Below are positions 33,735 through 41,629 of a stretch of DNA of 53,481 nt, in pieces. How positions within the stretch are numbered: position 1 is the first letter of the stretch; every line of letters begins with the position of its first letter. The notes below the pieces were generated by a model. The model searched no databases. It had not been told where the DNA came from and was given only the letters and a program-made list of their open reading frames with translations. The DNA comes from an uncultured Microbacterium sp. (GTDB lineage Bacteria > Actinomycetota > Actinomycetes > Actinomycetales > Microbacteriaceae): the NCBI GenBank assembly GCA_947503655.1, contig CANNEP010000010.1:1-53481 (forward strand). Reading direction: 5' to 3'. A program made the position numbers and the translations under genes.

Positions 33735-33749
33735 AGGTAAGGCTTACCT
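33735..33749. promoter_or_regulatory. DtxR/IdeR-type iron box
   Basis: AGGTAAGGCTTACCT has perfect 7-bp arms around one central base and fits the core of the actinobacterial IdeR/DtxR consensus. It lies 54 nt upstream of the siderophore-binding protein start, where bound Fe-repressor would block the promoter. Confidence 0.8.
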
Positions 33750-33802
33750 ATGTTTGAAGTGCGGCGTTCGTCGCACACCCTCAAACTGACTGGAGTTCTC
33801 TC

Positions 33803-34795
33803 GTGTCTGGACGCCCCTCGATCCGACGCGCATCTGCGTTCGGTGTTGCCATCGCATCGCTCGCCCTGCTCGCAGGTTGCGCAACGACTCCGGCCAGTGA
33901 AGCTGCTCCGGAAGAGTCGAAAACGCAGGCGCCGACCGAGGTCACCATTACCGACAACCACGGTGAGATCACGGTGCCGGTTGCGCCGAAGTCTGTCGTC
34001 GCACTCGACAACACCGTGATGCAGACACTGTCTGACTGGGACATCACGCTCGCCGCCGCACCCAAGGGCGTTATGGGTACGGTCTGGCCCGAGTACACCG
34101 ACGACGAGAACGTGCTCGACATCGGCAACCACCGCGAGCCCAACTTCGAAAACGTCGTTGCCGCTGCCCCCGACCTGATCATCGGCGGTCACCGCTTTGC
34201 GAGCCACTACGACGCGCTGAAAGAGCTCGCCACGACGATCGAGTTGACGCCGCGTGAGGGTGAAACACACATCGCTGAACTCGTACGTGAAACTGAACTA
34301 CTCGGCCAGGTCTTCAACCGTGAAGATGACGCCACGGCTCTTGTCAAGGCTCTCGAGACGGCTGTTGCTGACGCCAAGGCGAACTACGACGGCACCGCGA
34401 CGGTCACCGGCCTCATCACGTCGGGCGGCAAGATCAACTACGCAGCACCCGGCGAGGGTCGCGGTGTGGGCTCGCTGTTCGAAACGCTCGGCTTGGTTCC
34501 GGCTATCGATGCTGAAGGCTCGACCGACCACACCGGTGACGAAATCTCGGTCGAGGCCATCGCCGCGGCAAACCCCGAGTGGCTCATCGTTCTTGACCGC
34601 GACGGTGCTTTCCAGGAAGACGGCTACATCGCGGCCAAGGAGCTCATCGAGGGTTCCGAAGCGCTGAAGAACGTGCCGGCGGTCGCCAAGGGCCAGATCG
34701 TCTACCTCGACGCCAACTTCTACCTCACCGAGGGCATTCAGGCTTACACCGACCTGTACGCCGCGGTTGCGGAGGCATTCGCCGACGCGAAGTAA
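33803..34795 (+). CDS. Siderophore ABC transporter, substrate-binding lipoprotein
   Basis: 330 residues from GTG 33803. A signal peptide with lipobox LLAGC (Cys at about residue 29) anchors the class III binding protein outside the membrane. Family features are VTITDNHGEITVPVAPKSVV, LIIGGHRFAS and a long connecting helix, closest to the petrobactin/catecholate binders of the YclQ/CeuE/FatB group. A DtxR/IdeR box upstream indicates induction by iron starvation. A stem-loop at 34802-34839 separates it from the permease genes and may keep binding protein levels higher than the rest of the operon. Confidence 0.92.
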   Translation: MSGRPSIRRASAFGVAIASLALLAGCATTPASEAAPEESKTQAPTEVTITDNHGEITVPVAPKSVVALDNTVMQTLSDWDITLAAAPKGVMGTVWPEYTDDENVLDIGNHREPNFENVVAAAPDLIIGGHRFASHYDALKELATTIELTPREGETHIAELVRETELLGQVFNREDDATALVKALETAVADAKANYDGTATVTGLITSGGKINYAAPGEGRGVGSLFETLGLVPAIDAEGSTDHTGDEISVEAIAAANPEWLIVLDRDGAFQEDGYIAAKELIEGSEALKNVPAVAKGQIVYLDANFYLTEGIQAYTDLYAAVAEAFADAK

Positions 34796-34801
34796 TACGA
34801 C

Positions 34802-34839
34802 AGCGCCGGTCGGGTGGCTCTCTCCGCCCAGCCGGCGCT
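34802..34839 (+). terminator. Intra-operon stem-loop
   Basis: AGCGCCGG (34802-34809) pairs with CCGGCGCT (34832-34839), and an inner GGGTGG/CCGCCC extends the stem. There is no T run, so it probably acts as a partial terminator or 3' stabiliser. Confidence 0.6.
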
Positions 34840-34849
34840 TCGGTCTGTC

Positions 34850-35833
34850 ATGAGCACCACACTTTCTCCCACTCCGACGCGTCTGCGCGTGCCTTCGTGG
34901 CTGCCAATGATGCTTGGAGTTCTCGGCGTCTTAGCGCTCGCGGCCGTATCGCTGAGCGTCGGCGCGTATGACCTGTCGCAAGACGAGTTCGGCAGCGAAC
35001 TGTTCTTCATCACGCGTGTGCCGCGCACCCTGTCGCTGATCCTCGCGGCGTGCGCGATGAGTGTCGCGGGTCTCATGATGCAGTTACTGACGCAGAACCG
35101 GTTTGTCGAGCCGACAACGATCGGAACCACCGAGTGGGCATCGCTCGGATTGCTCGTCATCACGATCATTGCGCCGCAAATCGGGATTCCGGGCCGCATG
35201 TTTGTCGCGAGCCTGTTTGCGTTCATCGGCACCATGATCTTCCTCGCGGTGCTGCGCCGCATCAGCCTACGCTCGTCACTCATCGTTCCGCTCGTGGGCA
35301 TGATGCTGGGTGCCGTTATCTCGGCGCTCACCGCCTACATCGCCACCGCCACGAATCTGCTGCAGATGCTCGGCACGTGGTTCATGGGCTCGTTTAGTGC
35401 GGTCGTGCGTGGCCGCTACGAGTCGCTGTGGATCGTCGCGATCATCGTCATCATCATTTGGATCGCCGCCGACCGCTTCACCGTCGCCGGTCTCGGCAAA
35501 GACGTCGCCACGTCGGTCGGCCTCTCGTACGAGCGCATCGTGTTCATCGGAACGGCGCTCGTCGCCATTGCCTCCGGCGTCACCACCGTCGTTGTCGGCT
35601 TTCTCCCCTTCCTCGGCCTCGTGGTTCCAAATCTTGTGTCGATGGTTCGTGGAGACAACCTGCGCTCGAATGTCGCGTGGGTCTGCATCACCGGCTCGGC
35701 GCTGATCTTGGTGTGCGACATCATCGGGCGTCTGATTCGTTTTCCGTTCGACATTCCGGTGTCGATGATTTTGGGCATCGTGGGCGCGGTCGCGTTCATC
35801 GCCATGCTGTTGAGGATGCGTCGCCGTGGCTGA
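34850..35833 (+). CDS. Siderophore ABC transporter permease 1 (FecCD family)
   Basis: 327 residues from ATG 34850, chosen because the upstream in-frame GTG lies inside the stem-loop. Eight to ten hydrophobic helices with FecCD motifs: RVPRTLSLILAACAMSVAG (about 55-73), TIGTTEWASLG, and the EAA-like coupling region GLSYERIVFIGTALVAIASG followed by FLGLVVPNLV. It would form the heterodimeric channel with the next gene for ferric siderophore uptake (YclN/CeuB type). It overlaps the next start by 8 nt. Confidence 0.92.
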   Translation: MSTTLSPTPTRLRVPSWLPMMLGVLGVLALAAVSLSVGAYDLSQDEFGSELFFITRVPRTLSLILAACAMSVAGLMMQLLTQNRFVEPTTIGTTEWASLGLLVITIIAPQIGIPGRMFVASLFAFIGTMIFLAVLRRISLRSSLIVPLVGMMLGAVISALTAYIATATNLLQMLGTWFMGSFSAVVRGRYESLWIVAIIVIIIWIAADRFTVAGLGKDVATSVGLSYERIVFIGTALVAIASGVTTVVVGFLPFLGLVVPNLVSMVRGDNLRSNVAWVCITGSALILVCDIIGRLIRFPFDIPVSMILGIVGAVAFIAMLLRMRRRG

Positions 35834-36851
35834 GGTTTCGTTGGCCGGGGGAGCGCCTCGCACGCGCCGTGTGATGGACGCTGAGACCCGGCGCTGGGCG
35901 AAGCGCATTTCGGTGCTCGCTGTCGTGGCGGGTGTCGTCGCGGTGCTGGTGCTGACATGGAATATCACGGTGGAACCATTCACCCCCGGCTTCTACAAAA
36001 TTGTTGAGATGCGTGCGACCACGGTTGTCACGATCGTGCTGGTCGCGTGCTGTCAGGCCGTCGCCGTAGTGCTGTTTCATACTGCAACCGGCAACCGCAT
36101 TCTCACGCCGTCGATCATGGGGTTCGAATCGCTGTACGTGGTGATTCAGACCGCGATGGTGTTCTTCTTCGGCGTCGAGACGCTGAACGCGACCGACGGT
36201 GTCGGCAAGGTGCTCGTGCAGAGCGCGATCATGGTGGCATTTGCGACGGTGCTGTACGGCTGGCTGTTCGGCGGCAAATTCGGCAACCTGCACATCACGC
36301 TGCTCGTGGGTCTCGTAATCGGAGCCGGCTTCGGAACGCTCTCTGCCTTCATGCAGCGCATGCTCGTTCCGGCCGACTTCGACATTCTGTCTGCGCGCCT
36401 GTTCGGCAGCATCGCCAACTCGAACCCGGAGTACCTGCCCGTCGGGTTCACGGTGCTGGCGGCGGCGCTGTTCTTTGTGTTTAAGAAGCGCCACCGTCTC
36501 GACGTGCTCGCGCTCGGGCGCGAAACGTCGATCAACCTCGGGCTCGCGTACAAGCGTGAGGTGCTGACGACGCTGATTCTGGTGGCCGTGCTGATCTCGA
36601 TTTCGACGTCGCTCGTCGGCCCTATGACGTTCTTCGGCTTTATCGTTGCGACGCTCGCGTATCAGCTGGCGGGTTCGCAACAGCACCGACACGTGATGCC
36701 GTTCGCCATGTTGCTCGGCATTGTGACGCTGCTGGGGTCGTACTTTGTGCTGCACCACATCTTCCGCGCCGCGGGGTTGGTGACGGTCATCATCGAGTTT
36801 GTTGGCGGCATTGTGTTCGTCATTCTTTTGCTGCGAAAGGGGTCGCTGTGA
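35826..36851 (+). CDS. Siderophore ABC transporter permease 2 (FecCD family)
   Basis: 341 residues from GTG 35826, overlapping permease 1. FecCD-family helices, with MRATTVVTIVLVACCQAVAV, ILTPSIMGFESLYVVIQ and a coupling segment GLAYKREVLTTLILVAVLIS. It matches the YclO/CeuC partner. Its last codons overlap the ATPase start (GTGA), giving tight coupling. Confidence 0.92.
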   Translation: MAEVSLAGGAPRTRRVMDAETRRWAKRISVLAVVAGVVAVLVLTWNITVEPFTPGFYKIVEMRATTVVTIVLVACCQAVAVVLFHTATGNRILTPSIMGFESLYVVIQTAMVFFFGVETLNATDGVGKVLVQSAIMVAFATVLYGWLFGGKFGNLHITLLVGLVIGAGFGTLSAFMQRMLVPADFDILSARLFGSIANSNPEYLPVGFTVLAAALFFVFKKRHRLDVLALGRETSINLGLAYKREVLTTLILVAVLISISTSLVGPMTFFGFIVATLAYQLAGSQQHRHVMPFAMLLGIVTLLGSYFVLHHIFRAAGLVTVIIEFVGGIVFVILLLRKGSL

Positions 36852-37606
36852 TTACTTTCACCGACGTCGCCAAGTCGTACGGAGACCAGCAGGTGCTGGG
36901 CTCCGTCACCCTCGATATTCCGGCTGGCGGCGTGACGGCACTCGTCGGGCCGAACGGTGCTGGTAAATCGACCCTGCTGACCATCGCTGGTCGCCTCGGC
37001 GACGCGAGCCGTGGTTCCGTCACAGTCGGAGGCCTCGACGTCGCGAAGACGGCGAGCAAGAAGCTCGCGACCGTGCTGTCGATTTTGCGGCAGGAGAACC
37101 ACTTCATCACACGTCTCACGGTGCGTCAGCTCGTGGGATTCGGGCGGTTTCCGTATTCGCAGGGGCGCCTGACCGCCGAAGACAACGTGGCGATCGACCA
37201 GGCTCTCGAGTTTTTGAACCTGGGCGATCTGCAGGAGCGCTTCGTCGACGAGCTCTCGGGCGGCCAGCGCCAGCGCGCGTATGTCGCGATGGTGCTCGCG
37301 CAAGACACCGAATACGTGCTGCTGGATGAGCCGCTCAACAACCTCGACATGAAGCACGCCGTCGCGATGATGCGGCAGCTGCGCCGCGCAGCGGATGAAC
37401 TCGGTAAGACCGTGATCATCGTGCTGCACGACATCAACTTCGCCGCCGCGTACGCCGACCGCATTGTCGCGCTGTCGGGTGGCGAAGTGACGCACGTGGG
37501 AACGCCCGATGAAATCATGCGGCCGGACGTGCTGGAGGACATCTTCGGAACCCCGATGCAGGTTTTACGGGATGGCGACTACCCGGTGGCTGTTTACTTT
37601 CGGTAG
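36848..37606 (+). CDS. Siderophore ABC transporter ATP-binding protein
   Basis: 252 residues from GTG 36848. Walker A GPNGAGKST (about 35-43), Q-loop LRQENHF, signature LSGGQRQR (about 137) and Walker B VLLDEPLNNLD, typical of FepC/FhuC/YclP iron-siderophore ATPases. It powers import through the two FecCD permeases. It is the last gene of the operon; the next transcribed feature is the tRNA 128 nt downstream. Confidence 0.94.
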   Translation: MITFTDVAKSYGDQQVLGSVTLDIPAGGVTALVGPNGAGKSTLLTIAGRLGDASRGSVTVGGLDVAKTASKKLATVLSILRQENHFITRLTVRQLVGFGRFPYSQGRLTAEDNVAIDQALEFLNLGDLQERFVDELSGGQRQRAYVAMVLAQDTEYVLLDEPLNNLDMKHAVAMMRQLRRAADELGKTVIIVLHDINFAAAYADRIVALSGGEVTHVGTPDEIMRPDVLEDIFGTPMQVLRDGDYPVAVYFR

Positions 37607-37733
37607 TTCTGGCTTGTCTTTTCGGGGGTTTCTGGGCGCTTGGTTGTTGTTCTCGCATGCCGCGACGCGCCCGGGTTGCAGGCGGAGGGGGCTCAGTTTT
37701 GAGTGAGGGCCGCTGTGTCGTAAGCTAGTCCGC

Positions 37734-37823
37734 GGTGACGTGTCCGAGCGGCCGAAGGTGCAACACTCGAAATGTTGTGTAGGTTCACCCCTACCGTGGG
37801 TTCAAATCCCACCGTCACCGCCA
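37734..37823 (+). tRNA. tRNA-Ser (anticodon CGA)
   Basis: The 7-bp acceptor stem GGTGACG/CGTCACC, anticodon stem CAACA/TGTTG with loop CTCGAAA, a long variable arm (GTAGG/CCTAC) typical of class II serine tRNAs, and the T arm GTGGG-TTCAAAT-CCCAC are all visible. The discriminator G is followed by an encoded CCA. It reads UCG, the favoured serine codon in the surrounding genes. Confidence 0.96.
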
Positions 37824-37825
37824 CA

Positions 37826-37853
37826 GAAAACCCCTGGTAGAACAGGGGTTTTC
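37826..37853 (+). terminator. Terminator of tRNA-Ser
   Basis: GAAAACCCCTG (37826-37836) and CAGGGGTTTTC (37843-37853) form an 11-bp stem with T-rich tail directly after the CCA end. Confidence 0.85.
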
Positions 37854-38116
37854 TTCATTCTGTGGGGCGCCGTGGTGCATTCTTGCACTCCCTGCCGAAT
37901 CGCGTCGCGACACGTATGGGTCTCTCCCTGCCATTCGATTGAGGGTACGGGGGCGTAGCTGAACTCGGCGTCGTCGGTCACCAGGGCGAGATACGCCTCG
38001 TTGTCCGTCGCCGTGTCGGCGTATGCTGCGAACCGTTGAAGGAGCAGCTGGATGGCCACCAGGTCATCGACTCGACCTGAGTGCGGCGTTGAACTTCTTC
38101 TCGGCCGTTTCTTCAC
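37850..38116 (-). pseudogene. NTF2/SnoaL-like protein, truncated at the tRNA-Ser 3' end
   Basis: The minus-strand frame from GTG 38116 gives about 85 residues with a clear SnoaL-like N-terminal half: VDDLVAIQLLLQRFAAYADT, TDDAEFSYAPVPS, then CRDAIRQGVQ. An intact domain needs about 50 more residues. Instead the frame runs into the tRNA terminator and tRNA itself, where the translation is meaningless. The 3' half is therefore lost, most simply by an integration or deletion event at the tRNA 3' end. Confidence 0.65.
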
Positions 38117-38189
38117 GACGTAAGGCTACGGTGTCGACTGCACTCGAACCTGTTAAGCGCTTGCTCCGTTTGCGTCGCTCGAGGCGAAG

Positions 38190-38266
38190 AGGGGCGCAGA
38201 CGTGAACATTAAGCTCGATGACCGCATATTAAAGGTTATGTAACTAACATTTGATAAGATTCACCC
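38190..38266 (+). promoter_or_regulatory. AT-rich promoter region of the Fic gene
   Basis: A sharply AT-rich patch in a GC-rich context precedes the fic start, with small dyads such as GTTA-TGTAAC-TAAC around 38235-38248 and a TAAGAT -10 candidate at 38254-38259. It is likely a regulated promoter. Confidence 0.45.
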
Positions 38267-39472
38267 ATGTCTCGGAATGGTGAAGTTGCGCAGCCGGTCT
38301 GGCCGGCGATCGCAACTGAGCCTCGACAGTGGGTGCGCGACGAGAGTGTCGCCACTTCCCGTCGCCAAATGCTCACCGCGCGGGGTGACTACCAGGCCGC
38401 TGTTCCCCCGCTGATCGCGGAAGTCGATGTGCGACTCGGCGCCGAGGCGCTGACTGCGGCCGACGATGCCAGCGCGGAGCTCGCGCGCTTTGACACCGGG
38501 CTCGGCGCCGTCACGGCGCCTTTCGCGTCCATACTGCTCCGCTCGGAGTCGGCATCAAGTTCTGAGGTCGAGAACCTCACCTCGAGCGCCAAGCAGGTAG
38601 CCCTCGCTGAAATCAATGCGGGCACGTCAGGAAACGCCCGCCTTGTGGTCGCGAACGTTCGCGCCATGACCGCTGCGCTGGCGCTGTCCGGCAGCATCAA
38701 CGAAGACGCGATCATCGCAATGCAGCAAGCGTTGCTGACGGAGAGTGCGCCAGAGCACACGGGTAGGTTCCGTCAGGAGCAGGTCTGGGTTGGCGGTGGC
38801 TCTATCTCGCCACACAACGCCTTGTTCGTGCCTCCGCACCATGATCGAATCCCTGCCCTCATGGCTGACCTGGTGCAGTTCTGCGCCCGCACGGACGTGC
38901 CCGTTCTCGCGCACGCAGCTCTCGCGCACGCCCAGTTCGAAACGATCCACCCCTTCCCTGACGGCAACGGCCGCACCGGACGCGCCCTGCTCCACAGCAT
39001 GCTGCGCCGAGGCGGTCTCACTCGCAACGTCACCGTGCCTGTCTCAGCCGGGTTACTCAGCGATACCGAGCGGTACTTCCACGCGCTCGGACGGTACCGT
39101 CAGGGCGATGCCGACGCGATCGTGCTGGTATTCGTCGACGCCGTGTTCGCGGGAATCAACAACGGTCGCACGCTCGTCGCCGAGCTGCAGGAAGTCTCCG
39201 CACGCTGGGAGAGTGTTGTCCCATCGCGCCGCGGCTCCGCCGGTGCGTCGCTGCGCACGTTCCTGCTGCAGCAACCGGTAGTCACCGTTCAGATGGTCGC
39301 GGATGAACTCGGTGTCTCCCTCGTCTCAGCCAGTACCGCGATCGGTCGCTACGTCGACGCCGGCGTACTCGTGCAGACGAACAACTTCAAGCGCAACCGT
39401 ATCTGGCACTCCCCGGACGTGCTGGCAGTCCTTGATCGCTTCGGCGCACGCGCAAGGCGCCGGCGGCTGTAG
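38267..39472 (+). CDS. Fic-domain protein (class II, self-inhibited), probable AMP-transferase
   Basis: 401 residues. The Fic core has the active-site motif HPFPDGNGRTGR at about 227-238, complete with catalytic His and the anion-binding GNGR. An inhibitory S-x-x-x-E-N motif, SSEVEN, lies at about 98-103 in an N-terminal helix, so the protein is a class II Fic enzyme with built-in autoinhibition. The C-terminal 110 residues form a winged helix (TVQMVADELGVSLVSASTAI). It transfers AMP to a protein hydroxyl; the target is unknown. It has no separate antitoxin gene. The AT-rich promoter and neighbouring broken genes suggest an acquired locus. Confidence 0.9.
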   Translation: MSRNGEVAQPVWPAIATEPRQWVRDESVATSRRQMLTARGDYQAAVPPLIAEVDVRLGAEALTAADDASAELARFDTGLGAVTAPFASILLRSESASSSEVENLTSSAKQVALAEINAGTSGNARLVVANVRAMTAALALSGSINEDAIIAMQQALLTESAPEHTGRFRQEQVWVGGGSISPHNALFVPPHHDRIPALMADLVQFCARTDVPVLAHAALAHAQFETIHPFPDGNGRTGRALLHSMLRRGGLTRNVTVPVSAGLLSDTERYFHALGRYRQGDADAIVLVFVDAVFAGINNGRTLVAELQEVSARWESVVPSRRGSAGASLRTFLLQQPVVTVQMVADELGVSLVSASTAIGRYVDAGVLVQTNNFKRNRIWHSPDVLAVLDRFGARARRRRL

Positions 39473-39474
39473 CG

Positions 39475-39726
39475 CTACGGAACCCACTCCGACGACGTGT
39501 AGTCGGCGATCAGCACGAGTGTGTCGTCGCCGGGCCTGGCGGATACCCAGACTGTGCGCGGGTCCAAGAATGACCCAGGTATCGACAATTGCGGCGTTGC
39601 CCCGAGCTCTTCGGCTAGCGCTTCGGGCGTCTGCCCGGCTGGGGGTTTCACCGTGATCTCCCGTGAGCATCCACCGCTCCCACAGTTGGTGCTTTCCGCA
39701 ACAATCGGGGGCTGGAATGTGAGCAC
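39475..39726 (-). CDS. Small hypothetical protein or C-terminal remnant
   Basis: 83 codons ending 3 nt from the convergent fic stop. Codon usage is coding-like and the translation has a plausible soluble pattern (two Cys in NCGSGGC, then SREITVKPPAGQTPEALAEE, then DDTLVLIADYTSSEWVP). The only ATG, however, lies inside the terminator hairpin of the upstream hsp20 gene and has no ribosome-binding site. It could be the tail of a formerly longer lipoprotein whose 5' end was lost. Confidence 0.35.
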   Translation of the reverse strand: MLTFQPPIVAESTNCGSGGCSREITVKPPAGQTPEALAEELGATPQLSIPGSFLDPRTVWVSARPGDDTLVLIADYTSSEWVP

Positions 39727-39738
39727 ATTCCAGCCCCC
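39707..39738. terminator. Terminator hairpin after hsp20
   Basis: Arms 39707-39721 and 39724-39738 (GGGGGCTGGAATGTG / CACATTCCAGCCCCC) are perfectly complementary over 15 bp. Confidence 0.8.
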
Positions 39739-39743
39739 GAGGA

Positions 39744-40172
39744 TTAGGCGGAGATTGACTGTTGGTTGGGTGCCGAGGTGACCGCGATCTTTCGCGGCTT
39801 CGCCTTCTCGCTCACCGGGATGTGCACGGAGAGGACTCCTGCTTCATACGAGGCGCTGATGTTCTCAACGTCGATCCCGTCGCCGAGGGTGAACTGTCGC
39901 AAATATGAGCCCTCACCCCGTTCGCGGGCGAGCCAGCGCACACCATCGCGCGAGTCAGCCGTGCGCTGCGCTCTGATCGACAGCTGCGAACCGTCGATAT
40001 CGACATCGATCGAGCCAGGGTCAACTCCGGGCAGATCCGCATTTAGCACGTAGTGATCTCCTTCTCGAAAGAGGTCCACAGGCATGTGCCGTGGGGAACG
40101 AACAGCGTCGATCACCGACGCGGTCAGTCGGTCCAATTGGGAGAAGGGGTCAAATGTCATTGCCATGGTCAT
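39744..40172 (-). CDS. Small heat-shock protein, Hsp20/alpha-crystallin family
   Basis: 142 residues. The alpha-crystallin domain spans about 30-125: PVDLFREGDHYVLNADLPGVDPGSIDVDID, then the closing AGVLSVHIP strand with the conserved GVL. A short N-terminal helix (FDPFSQLDRLTASV) and a basic tail flank it. It is an ATP-independent holdase. Start may be ATG 40172 or 40166. It diverges from an HspR-like MerR gene, with an inverted repeat in the 107-nt spacer, so heat-shock control by that repressor is likely. Confidence 0.93.
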   Translation of the reverse strand: MTMAMTFDPFSQLDRLTASVIDAVRSPRHMPVDLFREGDHYVLNADLPGVDPGSIDVDIDGSQLSIRAQRTADSRDGVRWLARERGEGSYLRQFTLGDGIDVENISASYEAGVLSVHIPVSEKAKPRKIAVTSAPNQQSISA

Positions 40173-40209
40173 GTCCTTTCTCGGAATGGATTATCAACTC
40201 CAGCTGCAG

Positions 40210-40237
40210 AAAATCTGTACATGCTGGTGTAGATTTT
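40210..40237. promoter_or_regulatory. Inverted repeat between hsp20 and the hspR-like gene
   Basis: AAAATCT (40210-40216) and AGATTTT (40231-40237) are perfect arms, extended by ACA/TGT after a one-base bulge. A second dyad, TTCAA/TTGAA, lies around 40250-40271. The classical HAIR sequence CTTGAG-CTCAAG is not present. Confidence 0.5.
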
Positions 40238-40279
40238 ATAAACCGAGACGGTTCAAAATGCAAGCCGCTTGAAAGTGAC

Positions 40280-40552
40280 ATGATGAAACGTTCTGAAATT
40301 CCGCTTTACGGCATCGCCGTGGCCGCAACGCTCGCCGAAATGCCGATCGCAACGTTGCGTCTCTACGAAGCGAAAGGTGTGCTTCAGCCCTCCCGCAGTG
40401 GGGGTGGAACACGCAGATACAGCGACGATGACCTCACGCGGCTCGCACGTGCAAGTGCCCTTCGCGCACAGGGGGTTAACATGGCCGGCATCGAAATCAT
40501 CCTCGAACTTGAGGATGAGATCGCCCGCCTAAACGAAAAGCGAGGAGCCTAA
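40280..40552 (+). CDS. HspR-like MerR-family repressor
   Basis: 90 residues from ATG 40280. A MerR winged helix with ATLRLYEAKGVLQPSRSGGG, then TRRYSDDDLTRLARASAL, then GVNMAGIEIILELEDEIARL matches HspR, including the short coiled-coil that replaces an effector domain. HspR-type proteins repress heat-shock genes with DnaK as co-repressor. Here the divergent partner is hsp20 instead of dnaK. It ends overlapping the convergent acetyltransferase stop by 4 nt. Confidence 0.85.
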   Translation: MMKRSEIPLYGIAVAATLAEMPIATLRLYEAKGVLQPSRSGGGTRRYSDDDLTRLARASALRAQGVNMAGIEIILELEDEIARLNEKRGA

Positions 40553-41034
40553 CCCCTCGGGGTCGTGAGCATCTTGCGCATGAATATTTGCGCGGTTCCG
40601 TCACCCTGCTCCACCCGCTCGCTCTCGCGGTACCCCAACGAAGAGTACAGCTCAATATTTGCTTTGCTGAGGCTACCGGTGAACAATTCAGCCACCGAAC
40701 ACGTCGTGCTTTCTTCCAGCGCCGCCAGCAATCGCGGACCGATGCCCGCCCCCTGCTGGTCGGGTGCAACGGCGATGCGGCCGATGAGTAGCTCATCGTC
40801 TCGCTCACGTGCTCGAATAGCGCCGACGATCCGGCCACTCACGACGGCGACGAAACCGAGCGCGTCCACCAGCTCTGCGTCGAGCTGGTCGAGCGTTTGA
40901 ACGAGCGGCGCCGTGTTGGGAGCACCGTAGATTTGTGCCTCAGAAACGAACGCTGCCCGTTGCAACGTCAGCACTTCGCCCGCATCTTCTGGGGAGATGG
41001 GCCGGATGATGACACTTTCTTCATTGGGCATCAT
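40549..41034 (-). CDS. GNAT-family N-acetyltransferase
   Basis: About 161 residues, complete GNAT fold: IIRPISPEDAGEVLTLQRAA, then GRIVGAIRARERDDELLIGRIAV, the acetyl-CoA loop PDQQGAGIGPRLLAAL and C-terminal NIELYSSLGYRESER. The frame is open to GTG 41043, but TAGACT (41044-41049, minus) abuts that codon, so ATG 41034 or 41031 is the likelier start. The substrate is unknown. Confidence 0.85.
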   Translation of the reverse strand: MMPNEESVIIRPISPEDAGEVLTLQRAAFVSEAQIYGAPNTAPLVQTLDQLDAELVDALGFVAVVSGRIVGAIRARERDDELLIGRIAVAPDQQGAGIGPRLLAALEESTTCSVAELFTGSLSKANIELYSSLGYRESERVEQGDGTAQIFMRKMLTTPRG

Positions 41035-41043
41035 GGTCGTCAC

Positions 41044-41049
41044 AGTCTA
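41044..41049 (-). promoter_or_regulatory. -10 element TAGACT upstream of the GNAT gene
   Basis: Read on minus, TAGACT is followed by 9 nt to ATG 41034, giving a leader of only a few bases. Confidence 0.4.
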
Positions 41050-41069
41050 CGTATGACAGGCGAGCGGAA

Positions 41070-41267
41070 CTAAGATTTACGACGGTTTCGGAGGCGTTCG
41101 AACCAACCTGCCTTCGCGATCGTCTGCCCTGCATCGAATTCACTGGAGAGTGCGCCAGCGGCGACACCTTGGAAGCTCGCAAAGCACGTGTCACACAGCG
41201 TGCGTGTAGACGTCTGGTTTCCCGCACCGCGGATTGACTTTCGGCAGCTATCGCACGTCTTACTCAT
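41070..41267 (-). CDS. Small zinc-binding protein
   Basis: 65 residues. Two CxxC pairs, CDSC (residues 5-8) and CDTC (about 25-28), about 20 residues apart, form a probable treble-clef or ribbon site, followed by a basic C-terminus ending WFERLRNRRKS. No family name can be assigned. It lies 18 nt downstream of the PLDc_N gene on the same strand and may be co-transcribed. Confidence 0.6.
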   Translation of the reverse strand: MSKTCDSCRKSIRGAGNQTSTRTLCDTCFASFQGVAAGALSSEFDAGQTIAKAGWFERLRNRRKS

Positions 41268-41285
41268 GGTCAGGACACACCTTCA

Positions 41286-41528
41286 CTAGTCGGCGGGTTT
41301 CGGTGCGGGGCGCCGCCCGGCGATAAGCCACGCGGCGGGGCCAACGACGGGAAGGAGGAGCGCGACGAGAATCCACACCAGTGTTTGACCGGGAGTCAGC
41401 GACTTGTCGCGGCCGAGCGAGACCAGCGCGACCACCAACAGCACGAGCGCGGCGAGCGCGATCACCGACCACACAATGTCGTATCCGGCAGGCATGAGCG
41501 GATTGATGCGCTCGGTCATGGAAGACAT
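41286..41528 (-). CDS. PLDc_N-domain membrane protein
   Basis: 80 residues with two hydrophobic helices (about 20-40 and 50-70) and the PLDc_N hallmark pattern WILVALLLPVVGPAAWLIAGRR. These small actinobacterial membrane proteins carry the cardiolipin-synthase N-terminal region without the phospholipase D domain. The function is unknown. Confidence 0.82.
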   Translation of the reverse strand: MSSMTERINPLMPAGYDIVWSVIALAALVLLVVALVSLGRDKSLTPGQTLVWILVALLLPVVGPAAWLIAGRRPAPKPAD

Positions 41529-41629
41529 CCCATCAACGGTGGTGTGCTCTCGAGTATGTCAGTGCGTGTGTGTGTGGCAAGCAAAGTGCCGCGAGCGGAG
41601 TGCGTGACCGTTCTGCAGGATGGGTGACG

